In this document: piece by piece, positions 1-7,282 of the stretch | Position numbering within the stretch: the stretch's first letter is position 1 | Layout of the letters: each line of letters starts with the position of its first letter | Assembly: GCA_947589615.1 (NCBI GenBank) | Contig: CANQBU010000007.1 | Span: 1 to 19,825 of the forward strand | Reading direction: 5' to 3' | Length of the DNA stretch: 19,825 nt | Source of the DNA: an uncultured Clostridia bacterium | Lineage (GTDB): Bacteria > Bacillota > Clostridia > Christensenellales > UBA1242 | Program-made: the position numbers and the translations under genes | The notes under the pieces: generated by a model | Databases searched by the model: none | Told to the model about the DNA's origin: nothing | Seen by the model: the letters and a program-made list of their open reading frames with translations, nothing else

Positions 1-472
1 TAACCGCCACAAAGAATATAATTATAAATGGAATAATAAAAATGCCCAAATCAAGTTCTAGTCCAAACAAATTGAGGGTGCTTCCTAATTTAAAGTATGT
101 ATAAAAGGAAATAATTAAGGATAATCCCACTTGGCCAATTATCTTTTGATATGGCTTTAAGCCCTCGTTTTTATGTCCTCTTATTTTTATAAAATCGTCC
201 ATAAATCCAAGCAAGCCATATCCCAAAAACACTAGCAAAATTAAAACCGCATTGTAAATTTGCCCTTTGAAAAAGAAAAAAGGTGCAATGCAGGCAGGCA
301 GGATAAAAATCCAGCCACCCATAGTAGGCGTTCCGCTTTTGCCCATATGCTTGTCCACATAGTGGAGAATAGTTTGAGAAATATGCAATTTTTTACAAAG
401 AAAAAGTATTGGAAAACCCAAAGCAAGTGCCAATGCTAGTCCTATTAAAAATACAAGGAAATAGTTTAACAT
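1..472 (-). CDS. mraY: MraY, phospho-MurNAc-pentapeptide translocase (N-terminal part, cut by window edge)
   Basis: Integral membrane enzyme that transfers phospho-MurNAc-pentapeptide from UDP to undecaprenyl phosphate, making lipid I. I translated it from the minus strand: about 157 residues are present, beginning MLNYFLVFLIGLAL. The hallmark KSGTPTMGG lies at about residues 43-51. A second hallmark follows a hydrophobic helix: GFMDDFIKIRGHKN, then GLKPYQK, which holds the catalytic Asp pair. Hydrophobic segments lie at about 1-23, 52-64, 70-86 and 106-122. The C-terminal half is off the window. The ATG at 472 gives the expected family N-terminus, but I see no clear ribosome site before it. 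It lies 91 bases after murE on the same strand, so it is probably last or near last in the cell-wall run seen here. Confidence 0.93.
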   Translation of the reverse strand, partial: MLNYFLVFLIGLALALALGFPILFLCKKLHISQTILHYVDKHMGKSGTPTMGGWIFILPACIAPFFFFKGQIYNAVLILLVFLGYGLLGFMDDFIKIRGHKNEGLKPYQKIIGQVGLSLIISFYTYFKLGSTLNLFGLELDLGIFIIPFIIIFFVAV

Positions 473-511
473 ATCGATTTATTCTATGTATAAATTATGA
501 AAAATATTATG

Positions 512-544
512 ATTTTACAATTAAAAAAGAGCATATTGTAAAAT
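512..544. repeat. 10-bp perfect inverted repeat between murE and mraY
   Basis: The arms ATTTTACAAT (512-521) and ATTGTAAAAT (535-544) are perfect complements with a 13-base loop. The loop carries an A-run on plus (a U-run in the minus transcript). No T-tract follows the stem in the direction of transcription, so it is not a typical intrinsic terminator. It could be an RNA processing or stabilising hairpin, or a protein site. The rest of this 91-base spacer is AT-rich and shows nothing else clear. Confidence 0.45.
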
Positions 545-563
545 ATACTCAATTTTTAATCTT

Positions 564-2045
564 TTAGCGTTTATATTCTTCCTCTATTTCTTCAATTTCC
601 TTTTCGTCCTGTGCATGCTTTTTTATATAGTCATAGACAACATCGAAATCGCTGTAAGGATATTTGGTGTCGCCGATTTCTTGATAATGCTCACCGCCCT
701 TGCCGGCAATCACAATAGTTTCATCGTTTTTGTAATGCTCCAAAGCATATTCTATCGCCTTTCTTCTGTCCGTTATAATTTTGCAATTGTCATAAGCACC
801 CTCGCGTATATCATTTAATATATAGTTTGGATTTTCAAATCTTGGATTATCACTTGTGATTATGACATCATCTGCCATACTTGTGGCAATTCTTCCCATA
901 AGTGGTCGTTTTGTCCTATCTCTATTTCCCCCGCATCCAAAAATGCAAACAAGTCTTCCAGGGATTATATCTCTTGCCGTCGACAGCACTTTTTCAAGAC
1001 CGTCGGGAGTATGAGCAAAGTCAATTATAATATTTAAATTTTTCCATTTTATCAAATTAAATCTTCCTTCTGCCGGCTTGAGATTTTCAATGCCTTTAAG
1101 CATATCATATTTATTTATCTTCATGCTTCTAAGCGTTGCCACAACTGCCGAAAGGTTTTCAATGTTGTAATTCCCAACAAGCGACGATTTCACATTAATC
1201 AGCTCATCTTTATTTTGGCATGTAAACTCACAGCCATTTATATCATCTTTTTGCACACTTGTTACAAAATCGCAATCTTTATCAAAGCCATATGTTAAAA
1301 TAGGGACTTTTGCATGCCTCAAAAGATAATCGGTGTATTGGTCGCCACTTTTGCAAACTATGCCCAAATTTACTCGTCCCGGTTCAAACAATTTATATTT
1401 TGCCTGCGCGTAGTTTTCCATAGTTTCAAAAAAATCTAGGTGGTCTTGGGTTATATTTGTAAGCACTCCGATTTCAAATTTTATGCCGTCAAGTTTATTT
1501 AAAGCAAGGGCGTGTGCAGAGGTTTCCATAACCACAAACTCATTCTCTGCTTCCTTCATTTTGGCAAAAATGCTGTGAAGTTTAAGTGGATCGGGTGTGG
1601 TCATGCCAGTATCTTCATATTTTCCGTTTATCCTAGCACCCAATGTTCCAATAAGCCCCACTTTATATCCCGCACTTGTAAGCACATCACAAATCGCAGT
1701 GCTTGTCGTCGTTTTTCCGTTAGTCCCCGTCACAGCAATTATTCTCATCGAATCGCATGCTCGACCAAAATAATTTTTTGACATAATTGCATAGGCGGAG
1801 CGAGCATTATCAACCTTTATTATATCTTCCCCCTCAACCTCATCACTCACCACAGCACTCGCCCCTGCAATAAGTGCTTTTTGAATAAATCTATTGGCGT
1901 TTATCCTATTTCCATGCAAAGCAATAAAAACATCTCCTTTCCTCACCTTTCTATGATCGGTGACAAGCCTTGCGACATTCCTATCAAGCACATCATCATC
2001 GGTATGGGTATAACTAATATTCCATAACAAATCTATAACTTTCAT
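564..2045 (-). CDS. murE: MurE, UDP-MurNAc-tripeptide synthetase, meso-DAP type
   Basis: Cytoplasmic ATP-dependent ligase that adds the third stem residue to UDP-MurNAc-L-Ala-D-Glu. At 493 residues it has normal family length. The ATP loop GTNGKTTTS is at 107-115, the UDP-MurNAc contact TTPDPL at 149-154, and ETSAHAL at about 174-180. The candidate carbamylated lysine is in YAQAKYKLF (K216). DNPR at 399-402, in SDNPRFENP, is the signature of enzymes that use meso-diaminopimelate rather than lysine. The start is supported by AAAGGAG six to seven bases before the ATG. It follows ddl by 43 bases and precedes mraY. The C-terminus ends in an acidic tail (EEIEEEYKR), which is unremarkable. Confidence 0.95.
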   Translation of the reverse strand: MKVIDLLWNISYTHTDDDVLDRNVARLVTDHRKVRKGDVFIALHGNRINANRFIQKALIAGASAVVSDEVEGEDIIKVDNARSAYAIMSKNYFGRACDSMRIIAVTGTNGKTTTSTAICDVLTSAGYKVGLIGTLGARINGKYEDTGMTTPDPLKLHSIFAKMKEAENEFVVMETSAHALALNKLDGIKFEIGVLTNITQDHLDFFETMENYAQAKYKLFEPGRVNLGIVCKSGDQYTDYLLRHAKVPILTYGFDKDCDFVTSVQKDDINGCEFTCQNKDELINVKSSLVGNYNIENLSAVVATLRSMKINKYDMLKGIENLKPAEGRFNLIKWKNLNIIIDFAHTPDGLEKVLSTARDIIPGRLVCIFGCGGNRDRTKRPLMGRIATSMADDVIITSDNPRFENPNYILNDIREGAYDNCKIITDRRKAIEYALEHYKNDETIVIAGKGGEHYQEIGDTKYPYSDFDVVYDYIKKHAQDEKEIEEIEEEYKR

Positions 2046-2076
2046 TTTTTTCTCCTTTTAATTCAAAAATAATGTC
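2043..2076 (-). repeat. Duplicated leader, copy in front of murE
   Basis: Read on the minus strand, the 34 bases ending at the murE ATG begin GACATTATTTTT and end with AAAAGGAG, an A-run and ATG. The 34 bases before ddl (3184-3217) have the same length and match at 29 positions by eye, including the first 12 bases. The shared part goes well beyond the ribosome site. Confidence 0.6.
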
Positions 2077-2088
2077 ATTTTTAACAAA

Positions 2089-3186
2089 TTATTTCTTTGT
2101 CATACCCATCAAGGCAATGTATTTTTCAATTGCCTGTGAGTTAAACTTGTAAATAAGTTTGTCTTTTTCTTTGTATCTTGCAATGCCCTCTCTAAGCAAG
2201 CAATTTATTATATCGGCAAAGGGGAATTTAAACATATTAAATGACAGAGACCCAGGAATGGAATTCAATTCGTTTACATAAAGTTTTCCGTTGTCAAACA
2301 AAAAGTCCACCCTCACCACACCGCTACAACCAATGGCTTTGTAAGACAATTTTGCGTAACTTTTGATTTGCTCTTCAAGTTCAGAGGAAATCTCGTTTTC
2401 GGGCATCGACTTTTCTTTCAAATACTTTTCTTCAAAAGTAAAAATTTTACTCTTTGAAACCTCAATGACATTGCTTGCGATAAGATTTGTCGAGCTTTTT
2501 ATTACCGCACAACAAAATTCTCTTGCATTTGACAAATATTTCTCAATCAAAATTTTATCATCGTAGTTAAAAGCAATTTCAAGTTTTTCTTCTAGTGCCT
2601 CCTTATTTTCACATATGTCAATACCTACACTTGACCCCAGTGTCGACGGCTTTATTATACATGGGAAGGAGACCTTCTTTTCAATTTCTGAAAGGACATC
2701 TTGCTTTTCTTGCTCATATCTACATTTGTTAAAATATACACCTTTAATAGAAGGAATTTTATTACTTTCAAGCACAAGTTTGCTTATGCCTTTATCCATG
2801 CAAAGCACGCTCGAGCAGCAATCGCATGAAGTGTAAGGAATATTTGCAATTTCCAATGCACCTTGCAGTGACCCATCTTCGCCACCATGACCATGACAAC
2901 AGAGTAGTGCACAGTCAATTTTTATAATATTTATTTTCCTTTTCTTGACAATTGCCAATGCGCCATTATATAGAAGGACATCTCTTTCGTTTTTGACATT
3001 TTTCTCGTAATCCAAATAAATTTTTTCGTCTGTCAAATTATCGGCGGTGACCATATTACCATCTGGCTTTATATATACGGGGATAAAAGAATGTTCACTA
3101 GGAATGGCCTTCATTGTTTGCAATGCCGTAATAATAGAAATGTCATGTTCCACACTTTTACCACCAAAAAATACTGCAATTTTCAT
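2089..3186 (-). CDS. ddl: D-alanine--D-alanine ligase
   Basis: Cytoplasmic ATP-grasp enzyme that makes the D-Ala-D-Ala dipeptide which MurF adds to the stem peptide. It has 365 residues, normal for the family. The N-terminal FFGGKSVEHDIS contains the conserved Glu (E13). HGHGGEDGSLQG sits near 99-110, KPSTLGSSVGI near 187 is the ATP-grasp loop, and FTFEEKY keeps the omega-loop Tyr expected in Ddl. NELNSIPGSLSF near 310 is the metal and phosphate site. The PGS form, instead of PGFT, occurs in many clostridial Ddl proteins by my recollection. The start is supported by AAGGAG six bases upstream. The position between murF and murE puts substrate supply next to its consumer. I see no sign of a D-Ala-D-Lac resistance operon (no vanH or vanX neighbour). 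Confidence 0.93.
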   Translation of the reverse strand: MKIAVFFGGKSVEHDISIITALQTMKAIPSEHSFIPVYIKPDGNMVTADNLTDEKIYLDYEKNVKNERDVLLYNGALAIVKKRKINIIKIDCALLCCHGHGGEDGSLQGALEIANIPYTSCDCCSSVLCMDKGISKLVLESNKIPSIKGVYFNKCRYEQEKQDVLSEIEKKVSFPCIIKPSTLGSSVGIDICENKEALEEKLEIAFNYDDKILIEKYLSNAREFCCAVIKSSTNLIASNVIEVSKSKIFTFEEKYLKEKSMPENEISSELEEQIKSYAKLSYKAIGCSGVVRVDFLFDNGKLYVNELNSIPGSLSFNMFKFPFADIINCLLREGIARYKEKDKLIYKFNSQAIEKYIALMGMTKK

Positions 3187-3217
3187 TTTTTACTCCTTTT
3201 TTATTAAAAATAATGTC
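3184..3217 (-). repeat. Duplicated leader, copy in front of ddl
   Basis: Partner of the leader at 2043-2076. On the minus strand it reads GACATTATTTTT, then an A-rich stretch, AAGGAG, TAAAAA and ATG. Both copies have the same length and the same distance from GACATT to the start codon. Confidence 0.6.
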
Positions 3218-3229
3218 GAAATCGTGAAA

Positions 3230-4642
3230 TTATTGATAATTATCTGGCAAATCGTTTTCAAACAAAACCACCGAGCCTTTTTTGACAAACAATTGAAGAA
3301 ACTCCTTTTGTTTTCTTCGGCAATCGGCAAAATGTATGTTTTCTCTTGGGAAGGAATGAGAAATCGCACCCGATAAAATCTCGTTCTTGTTTATGTCATT
3401 CATAATAATAATATGATTTGCGACATCAGCAATCTGGCAACCTAAATCAAAATTCGCTTTTGATTGCTCACTCCCAAGTTCCACAAAACCGGGAGTCACT
3501 ACGATTTTTTCGCCGTCAAAACATTTTAAAACTTCAAGCGCCTCTTTTGCACCGACAACATTTGAATTATATGCATCGTCAATAATCGTACAATTTTCAT
3601 TTTCTATAACTTCCAATCTGTGTTTAATAGGCTCGAGTTTCTCAATTGCCGACAGGATATCTTCATCCTCCATACCCAAGACCTTCGCCAGCGCCGTGGA
3701 GGTGACAATATTATTTATGTTGATTTTGCCAAAAAGTTTTGTGCAAACATGATAAGTCTTTTTGTTTAAAACAAGGTCGAAACTGCAACCTTCTTTATTC
3801 ATCTTTTCATTTTTGGCATAAGCAAAGGAATTTTCTACATTGCACAAATATTTTTCACCTTGAAATCTTTCATATAGGCGTAAAGTGGAGGGGCTGTCGC
3901 CATTAAACACAATTGTTCTCGTTTCATTCTCGCAAAGTTCATATTTTGTGTCCTCAATATTTTTAAGAGTTTTAAAAGTCTCGAGGTGCTGACTGCCAAT
4001 AGTTGTGATAACTCCATACTGAGGCTGAACCATATCCGCCAAAATCTTTATATCTCCCTTATGGCGCGCTCCCATTTCTGCAATGAAAATTTCTTGGTCG
4101 CCAAGCATTTCCAAAATCGTTTTGCAAAGTCCCATTTCGGTATTATAGTTCTTCGGGGTCGCCAAAACATTGTATTTGCCTTCTAGTATACTTTTCAAAA
4201 TATTTTTTGTGGATGTCTTTCCATAACTTCCCGTGATTCCTATTTTTATAATCTTTTTCTTCCTTAACTTGCCACTTGCCTTTTTGATATAAAAAATCTT
4301 TATCAGCGTTTCAATGGGGTAGTCAATGTAATGAGAGACAATCAAAATTATCGGTTCAAAGAGGAGAATTAAGACAATATCAAACAAAATTAGCCAAAAA
4401 TTTTTTATAAAATAAAAAATTATGAAAAAGAGAGCAAAACTTACAAGCAGGTAGATAAGCAAGAAACGGAGCAATCTTTTTGTAAAATTAAGTCGATTTT
4501 TGTCGCCAAACGAAAAATTTAGCGATAAAACACAATTTAAAAACTCGTTTGGCTTGTATGTGCAAAGTTGATATGTCTTTACAAACATATAAGACCAGCA
4601 TATGAACACGAGTTCACATAAACACATATAAAAATAAATCAT
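3230..4642 (-). CDS. murF: Membrane-anchored MurF-like ligase (UDP-MurNAc-tripeptide--D-Ala-D-Ala ligase)
   Basis: Expected to join D-Ala-D-Ala to UDP-MurNAc-tripeptide. The central and C-terminal Mur ligase domains are clear: the ATP loop GITGSYGKTST at about 135-145, EMGARHKGDI, TTIGSQHLETF, the MurF hallmark DDAYNSN, and PGFVELG. It differs from textbook MurF at the N-terminus. In place of the soluble UDP-MurNAc-binding domain it has about 125 residues with hydrophobic segments at about 3-22, 57-79 and 81-104, then a basic linker (KKASGKLRKKK) before the ATP loop. It should therefore be held at the inner face of the membrane. I recall similar proteins annotated as Mur ligases in gut Clostridia. 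The start overlaps the hydrolase stop as ATGA, with GGAGG inside the upstream gene, so the two are probably translationally coupled. The length of 470 is normal for MurF despite the domain swap. Confidence 0.85.
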   Translation of the reverse strand: MIYFYMCLCELVFICWSYMFVKTYQLCTYKPNEFLNCVLSLNFSFGDKNRLNFTKRLLRFLLIYLLVSFALFFIIFYFIKNFWLILFDIVLILLFEPIILIVSHYIDYPIETLIKIFYIKKASGKLRKKKIIKIGITGSYGKTSTKNILKSILEGKYNVLATPKNYNTEMGLCKTILEMLGDQEIFIAEMGARHKGDIKILADMVQPQYGVITTIGSQHLETFKTLKNIEDTKYELCENETRTIVFNGDSPSTLRLYERFQGEKYLCNVENSFAYAKNEKMNKEGCSFDLVLNKKTYHVCTKLFGKININNIVTSTALAKVLGMEDEDILSAIEKLEPIKHRLEVIENENCTIIDDAYNSNVVGAKEALEVLKCFDGEKIVVTPGFVELGSEQSKANFDLGCQIADVANHIIIMNDINKNEILSGAISHSFPRENIHFADCRRKQKEFLQLFVKKGSVVLFENDLPDNYQ

Positions 4643-5364
4643 TCTTCCTCCATAAAATCTATAAATATCGAAGCAAATTCAAGGGGACAATCCAAAAAAG
4701 AAAAGTGCGTTCCATTTTCAATAATCTTCAAAGTTGAATTGGGAATAAGGTTTAACAATTTCTTTCCCATATAAAGAGGCGTCTCTTCGTCTTTTTTGCC
4801 CCAAATCAGCAATGTTTTCGCTTGTATTTGTTTGGCATACTTATCGAGTGGGGTGTTTACAATATCTTTAAAAGTTTTTTTCATCGCAGGAGATAGCGCC
4901 TGATAATCGCTTGAGCCAAAATATTTTTGTTTTAAATGCAAAAATTTTCGAATTTTGAAGGTAAAATGCTTGATTTTAAATGAAAAAGAGCGTCTGGGCT
5001 TTATTCCGGCGCTGTCAATCAATATGCATTTTTGCGCAAGCGTGCAATTTGTTGCACAGGCAATTATAGCAATCCTGCCGCCAAAAGAATGACCGACAAG
5101 AGTTGCTGAATGAATGTTTAGTTTTTCACATAAGGATATGAGCATCTCTGCATATGTAAAAAGTCCCCACCCCACTACCTCCTTACTACTCTGTCCAAAG
5201 GGCGGAAAGTCAACAACTAAAAATGATATATGCGGATAAAATCTTATTATTTCATTAAAATCTTCACTATTTCTCCCCCACCCGTGCAAAAGAATAACTG
5301 GGCTTGAGGACTCCCCGTTTTTAAATTCATAGTATACTTTTGCACCCTTAAAATCATATATCAT
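4639..5364 (-). CDS. Alpha/beta hydrolase
   Basis: Soluble 241-residue alpha/beta-fold hydrolase without a visible signal peptide. The oxyanion region is LLHGWGRNS (about 25-33), the nucleophile elbow GHSFGG carries Ser93, the acid is probably Asp192 in WGKKDEETP, and the His is H220 in NGTHFSF. The triad is complete, so it should be active. The substrate cannot be read from sequence; ester, lactone or C-C bond hydrolysis are all possible. It overlaps murF by four bases and is the first gene of the cell-wall run, which hints at a wall or lipid-carrier substrate, but this is only context. The start codon lies in a 7-bp hairpin (5360-5379), and only a weak AAAGA precedes it. Confidence 0.88.
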   Translation of the reverse strand: MIYDFKGAKVYYEFKNGESSSPVILLHGWGRNSEDFNEIIRFYPHISFLVVDFPPFGQSSKEVVGWGLFTYAEMLISLCEKLNIHSATLVGHSFGGRIAIIACATNCTLAQKCILIDSAGIKPRRSFSFKIKHFTFKIRKFLHLKQKYFGSSDYQALSPAMKKTFKDIVNTPLDKYAKQIQAKTLLIWGKKDEETPLYMGKKLLNLIPNSTLKIIENGTHFSFLDCPLEFASIFIDFMEEE

Positions 5365-5398
5365 AATCTTTTTTATGATTTTTTAGGTGAGATGTTGT

Positions 5399-5432
5399 AA
5401 AAAATATTAAAAAATATAAAAAAATATTAAAA
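5399..5432 (+). promoter_or_regulatory. Phased A-tract box upstream of spoVG
   Basis: Four A-tracts (5399-5404, 5409-5414, 5418-5424, 5429-5432) have centres about ten bases apart, one helical turn, and end six bases before the -35 of spoVG. Such phasing should bend DNA or act as an UP element. The Bacillus subtilis spoVG promoter is known for an AT-rich box in the same place, so this may be the counterpart. Confidence 0.55.
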
Positions 5433-5437
5433 TTTAT

Positions 5438-5466
5438 TTGGTGTTTTATTAAAAACATAGTAAAAT
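5438..5466 (+). promoter_or_regulatory. Promoter of spoVG
   Basis: TTGGTG (5438-5443), a 17-base spacer, and TAAAAT (5461-5466). The predicted transcript starts near 5473, giving a leader of about 44 bases before the GTG. It looks like a housekeeping (sigma A type) promoter; I do not see a convincing sigma H pair. Confidence 0.6.
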
Positions 5467-5516
5467 ATTTATAGGTCAATAAGGGGACCGAGTTTAAAAG
5501 AAGGAAGGAGAACAAA

Positions 5517-5786
5517 GTGAAAATTACAGATGTTAGAGTAAGACTTAAAGACGAACAAAAATTAAAGGGAGTTGCATCAATTACTATTGATGAATGCTTT
5601 GTTGTTCATGACATCAAAGTTATCGCAGGTAAAGACGGACTTTTCATCTCTATGCCAAGCAAAAAAACTGCTGACGGAGATCACAAAGACATCGCACACC
5701 CAATCAACACTGAGACAAGAGAAGAAATCAAAGCTGCAGTTTTAGCCGCTTACGACAAAGCTTTGGCTGAAAATAAAGCTGAATAA
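5517..5786 (+). CDS. spoVG: SpoVG, RNA-binding septation and sporulation regulator
   Basis: Small cytoplasmic nucleic-acid-binding regulator that affects septation, sporulation and, in some Bacillota, virulence and capsule genes. The 89-residue product matches the family from start to end: MKITDVRVRL, then KLKGVASITID, ECFVVHDIKVI, LFISMPSKK and DIAHPINTETRE. The start is GTG with AAGGAAGGAG six bases upstream; no ATG fits better. It is monocistronic by appearance, with a promoter and A-tract box before it and a hairpin terminator at 5854 after it. It diverges from the cell-wall run with about 150 bases of AT-rich DNA between them. The final residues (AENKAE) are a short charged tail, as is usual. 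Confidence 0.95.
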   Translation: MKITDVRVRLKDEQKLKGVASITIDECFVVHDIKVIAGKDGLFISMPSKKTADGDHKDIAHPINTETREEIKAAVLAAYDKALAENKAE

Positions 5787-5853
5787 AATATAGAAAAAGA
5801 GTAACTACTGTTTAATTATACTTAGATATTTAAGTATTTAGTTTTTTGGTCTT

Positions 5854-5880
5854 AAAACTAGGGTAATCCTAGTTTTTTCT
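5854..5880 (+). terminator. Intrinsic terminator after spoVG
   Basis: AAAACTAGG (5854-5862) pairs with CCTAGTTTT (5868-5876) over a GTAAT loop, followed by more T residues. It lies only 14 bases before the next gene, so some read-through may feed that gene. Confidence 0.75.
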
Positions 5881-5894
5881 TTAAAAGGAATATT

Positions 5895-6704
5895 ATGCAC
5901 GAAATACGAGTGGGGAAGGAAAACAATATCTTCCAACATATAATAGTTTTGAAAACAAACAGAAATAAACGCCATAAAGCTGGCGAATTTTTTGTCGAAG
6001 GTGTGCAAAACATCAACTTTGCAATTAAAAACGGCTGGGAGATAAAAAATTGGATATATGGAGATAAAAGCAAACTTTCAAGGTGGGCGGCTGAAAAGAT
6101 AAACTCTATCAAAACTCAAGAAAACTACTGCTTTGACGATGCCCTTATAAAAAAGATAAGTGGCAAAGATAACTCAAGCGAGCTTATGTGTATTATAAAA
6201 ATGGAAGAACGCAAAATTGTTTTGAGTGACAATCCCTGTATCCTCGTCCTTGACCGACCTTCAAAAATGGGTAACCTAGGCTCTATAATAAGAAGTTGTG
6301 AGGCATTCGGATTTGACGGGATAATCATTACGGGGCATAGTGTAGACAAATATTCCCCTGAGGTCATAACCTCGGCAATGGGCTCTTTTTTCAGTATTCC
6401 CATTGAAAATATCGAAACAAACGAAGAATTTTTAAATCGCATAAGCCAATTTAAATCTAGTTTCCCCGATTTACAACTTGTCGCAACACTTTTGGACGGC
6501 GACTATTCAATAGACAAAGTCGACCTAAAAAAGCCCACAATCCTTTTAATGGGAAATGAGGGCGAAGGGTTAAGCAATTTTTACCGACAAATTTGCGATG
6601 TTAAAACAAAGATAAGCATGAGGGGTGAAGCCGACTCATTTAATCTTGCATGTGCAACAACCGTCTTCATGTTCGAATTGAATAGGCAACGCGGATTAGT
6701 TTAA
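5895..6704 (+). CDS. TrmH/SpoU-family RNA 2'-O-methyltransferase
   Basis: SPOUT-class enzyme that methylates a ribose 2'-OH on rRNA or tRNA with S-adenosylmethionine; the target nucleotide cannot be told from sequence. Residues about 15-55 (LKTNRNKRHKAGEFFVEG) look like the SpoU substrate-binding domain. The knot motifs are in order: NLGSIIRSCEAFG (127-139), LMGNEGEGLS (218-227) and SMRGEADSFNLACATTVF (241-258). Motif 3 has SFNLACA where SLNVAVA is usual, a mild change that keeps the Ser and Asn. The ATG has AAAGGA six bases upstream. I found no separate promoter after the spoVG terminator, so it may rely on read-through. Two hairpins follow it. Confidence 0.9.
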   Translation: MHEIRVGKENNIFQHIIVLKTNRNKRHKAGEFFVEGVQNINFAIKNGWEIKNWIYGDKSKLSRWAAEKINSIKTQENYCFDDALIKKISGKDNSSELMCIIKMEERKIVLSDNPCILVLDRPSKMGNLGSIIRSCEAFGFDGIIITGHSVDKYSPEVITSAMGSFFSIPIENIETNEEFLNRISQFKSSFPDLQLVATLLDGDYSIDKVDLKKPTILLMGNEGEGLSNFYRQICDVKTKISMRGEADSFNLACATTVFMFELNRQRGLV

Positions 6705-6725
6705 AAAATTGCATTAAAATATGAG

Positions 6726-6749
6726 AAAACGAATTGAAGGCTCGTTTTT
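6726..6749 (+). terminator. Weak hairpin after the RNA methyltransferase
   Basis: AAAACGA (6726-6732) pairs with TCGTTTT (6742-6748) over a 9-base loop, with a short T-rich tail. It is 22 bases after the stop codon and is probably the first of two termination signals. Confidence 0.5.
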
Positions 6750-6763
6750 GTTATTGTGTTCAT

Positions 6764-6806
6764 AAAAAAAGACTTTTGAATGATTAAACTATCAAAAGCC
6801 TTTTTT
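6764..6806. terminator. Bidirectional terminator between convergent genes
   Basis: The arms CTTTTGA (6773-6779) and TCAAAAG (6792-6798) are flanked by an A-run (6764-6770) and a T-run (6801-6806), so the hairpin has a U-tract on either strand. It sits four bases after the stop of the minus-strand gene at 6811 and can also stop plus-strand transcription. Confidence 0.8.
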
Positions 6807-6810
6807 GTAA

Positions 6811-7221
6811 TCACATCTCGCGAGGATACATTAAATCAAAAATCGTTGTTTTCTTTTCCTGGAAAAATTCTGGAAAAACCTCCTTCCCAAATTCACGATA
6901 GGCAACTTCATCATTTATAGCACCAATAATTTCATCAAAAGTCTTCAGTCTACTTTCAGTCGCTGTCGAATTTATAACACCCTTTCCAAGCACCATACCG
7001 CCAAGAAAAGAACTAGGAATTATTCCTGTCACTAAACCTAAGGCTACAAGTCCCGAGCCTAAAACTATATTTACCGTGCACATCCTGTATGCCTTTTTGG
7101 TTTTCAACTTTTCTTCACTTAAACCATCTCTTAAAAATAGGAGTTCACCAGTTGACAGAGTTTTTAAATCTTCAAGTGTATGAACATGCATTATTTTACC
7201 CATGTTAAAATCTTCTTCCAT
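6811..7221 (-). CDS. Small membrane protein of unknown function
   Basis: I do not recognise this 136-residue protein. The N-terminal part is charged and helical (DLKTLSTGELLFLRDGLSEEK, about 19-39). It is followed by a Gly-rich hydrophobic stretch at about 48-85 that could form one long hairpin or two short membrane helices. The C-terminal 50 residues are charged and end YPREM. The ATG at 7221 has AAAGGA eight bases upstream; an internal Met at residue 7 lacks such a site. The gene stands alone between a perfect consensus promoter and a bidirectional terminator, so it should be strongly and constitutively transcribed unless a repressor acts. Confidence 0.75.
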   Translation of the reverse strand: MEEDFNMGKIMHVHTLEDLKTLSTGELLFLRDGLSEEKLKTKKAYRMCTVNIVLGSGLVALGLVTGIIPSSFLGGMVLGKGVINSTATESRLKTFDEIIGAINDEVAYREFGKEVFPEFFQEKKTTIFDLMYPREM

Positions 7222-7241
7222 TTTGCAATTCCTTTGAAATA

Positions 7242-7270
7242 ATTATACAACGTAATTTATTATTTGTCAA
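7242..7270 (-). promoter_or_regulatory. Perfect consensus promoter for the gene at 6811-7221
   Basis: On the minus strand: TTGACA (7270-7265), exactly 17 bases, TATAAT (7247-7242). The expected start is near 7235, which places the ribosome site at the very 5' end of the transcript, with a leader of about 14 bases. Confidence 0.85.
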
Positions 7271-7282
7271 CATTCAATATTA

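Noticed and set aside
2089..3186. Vancomycin-resistance type ligase (D-Ala-D-Lac)
   Set aside because: The omega-loop Tyr is kept and there is no vanH, vanX or regulator nearby; it sits with normal wall genes.
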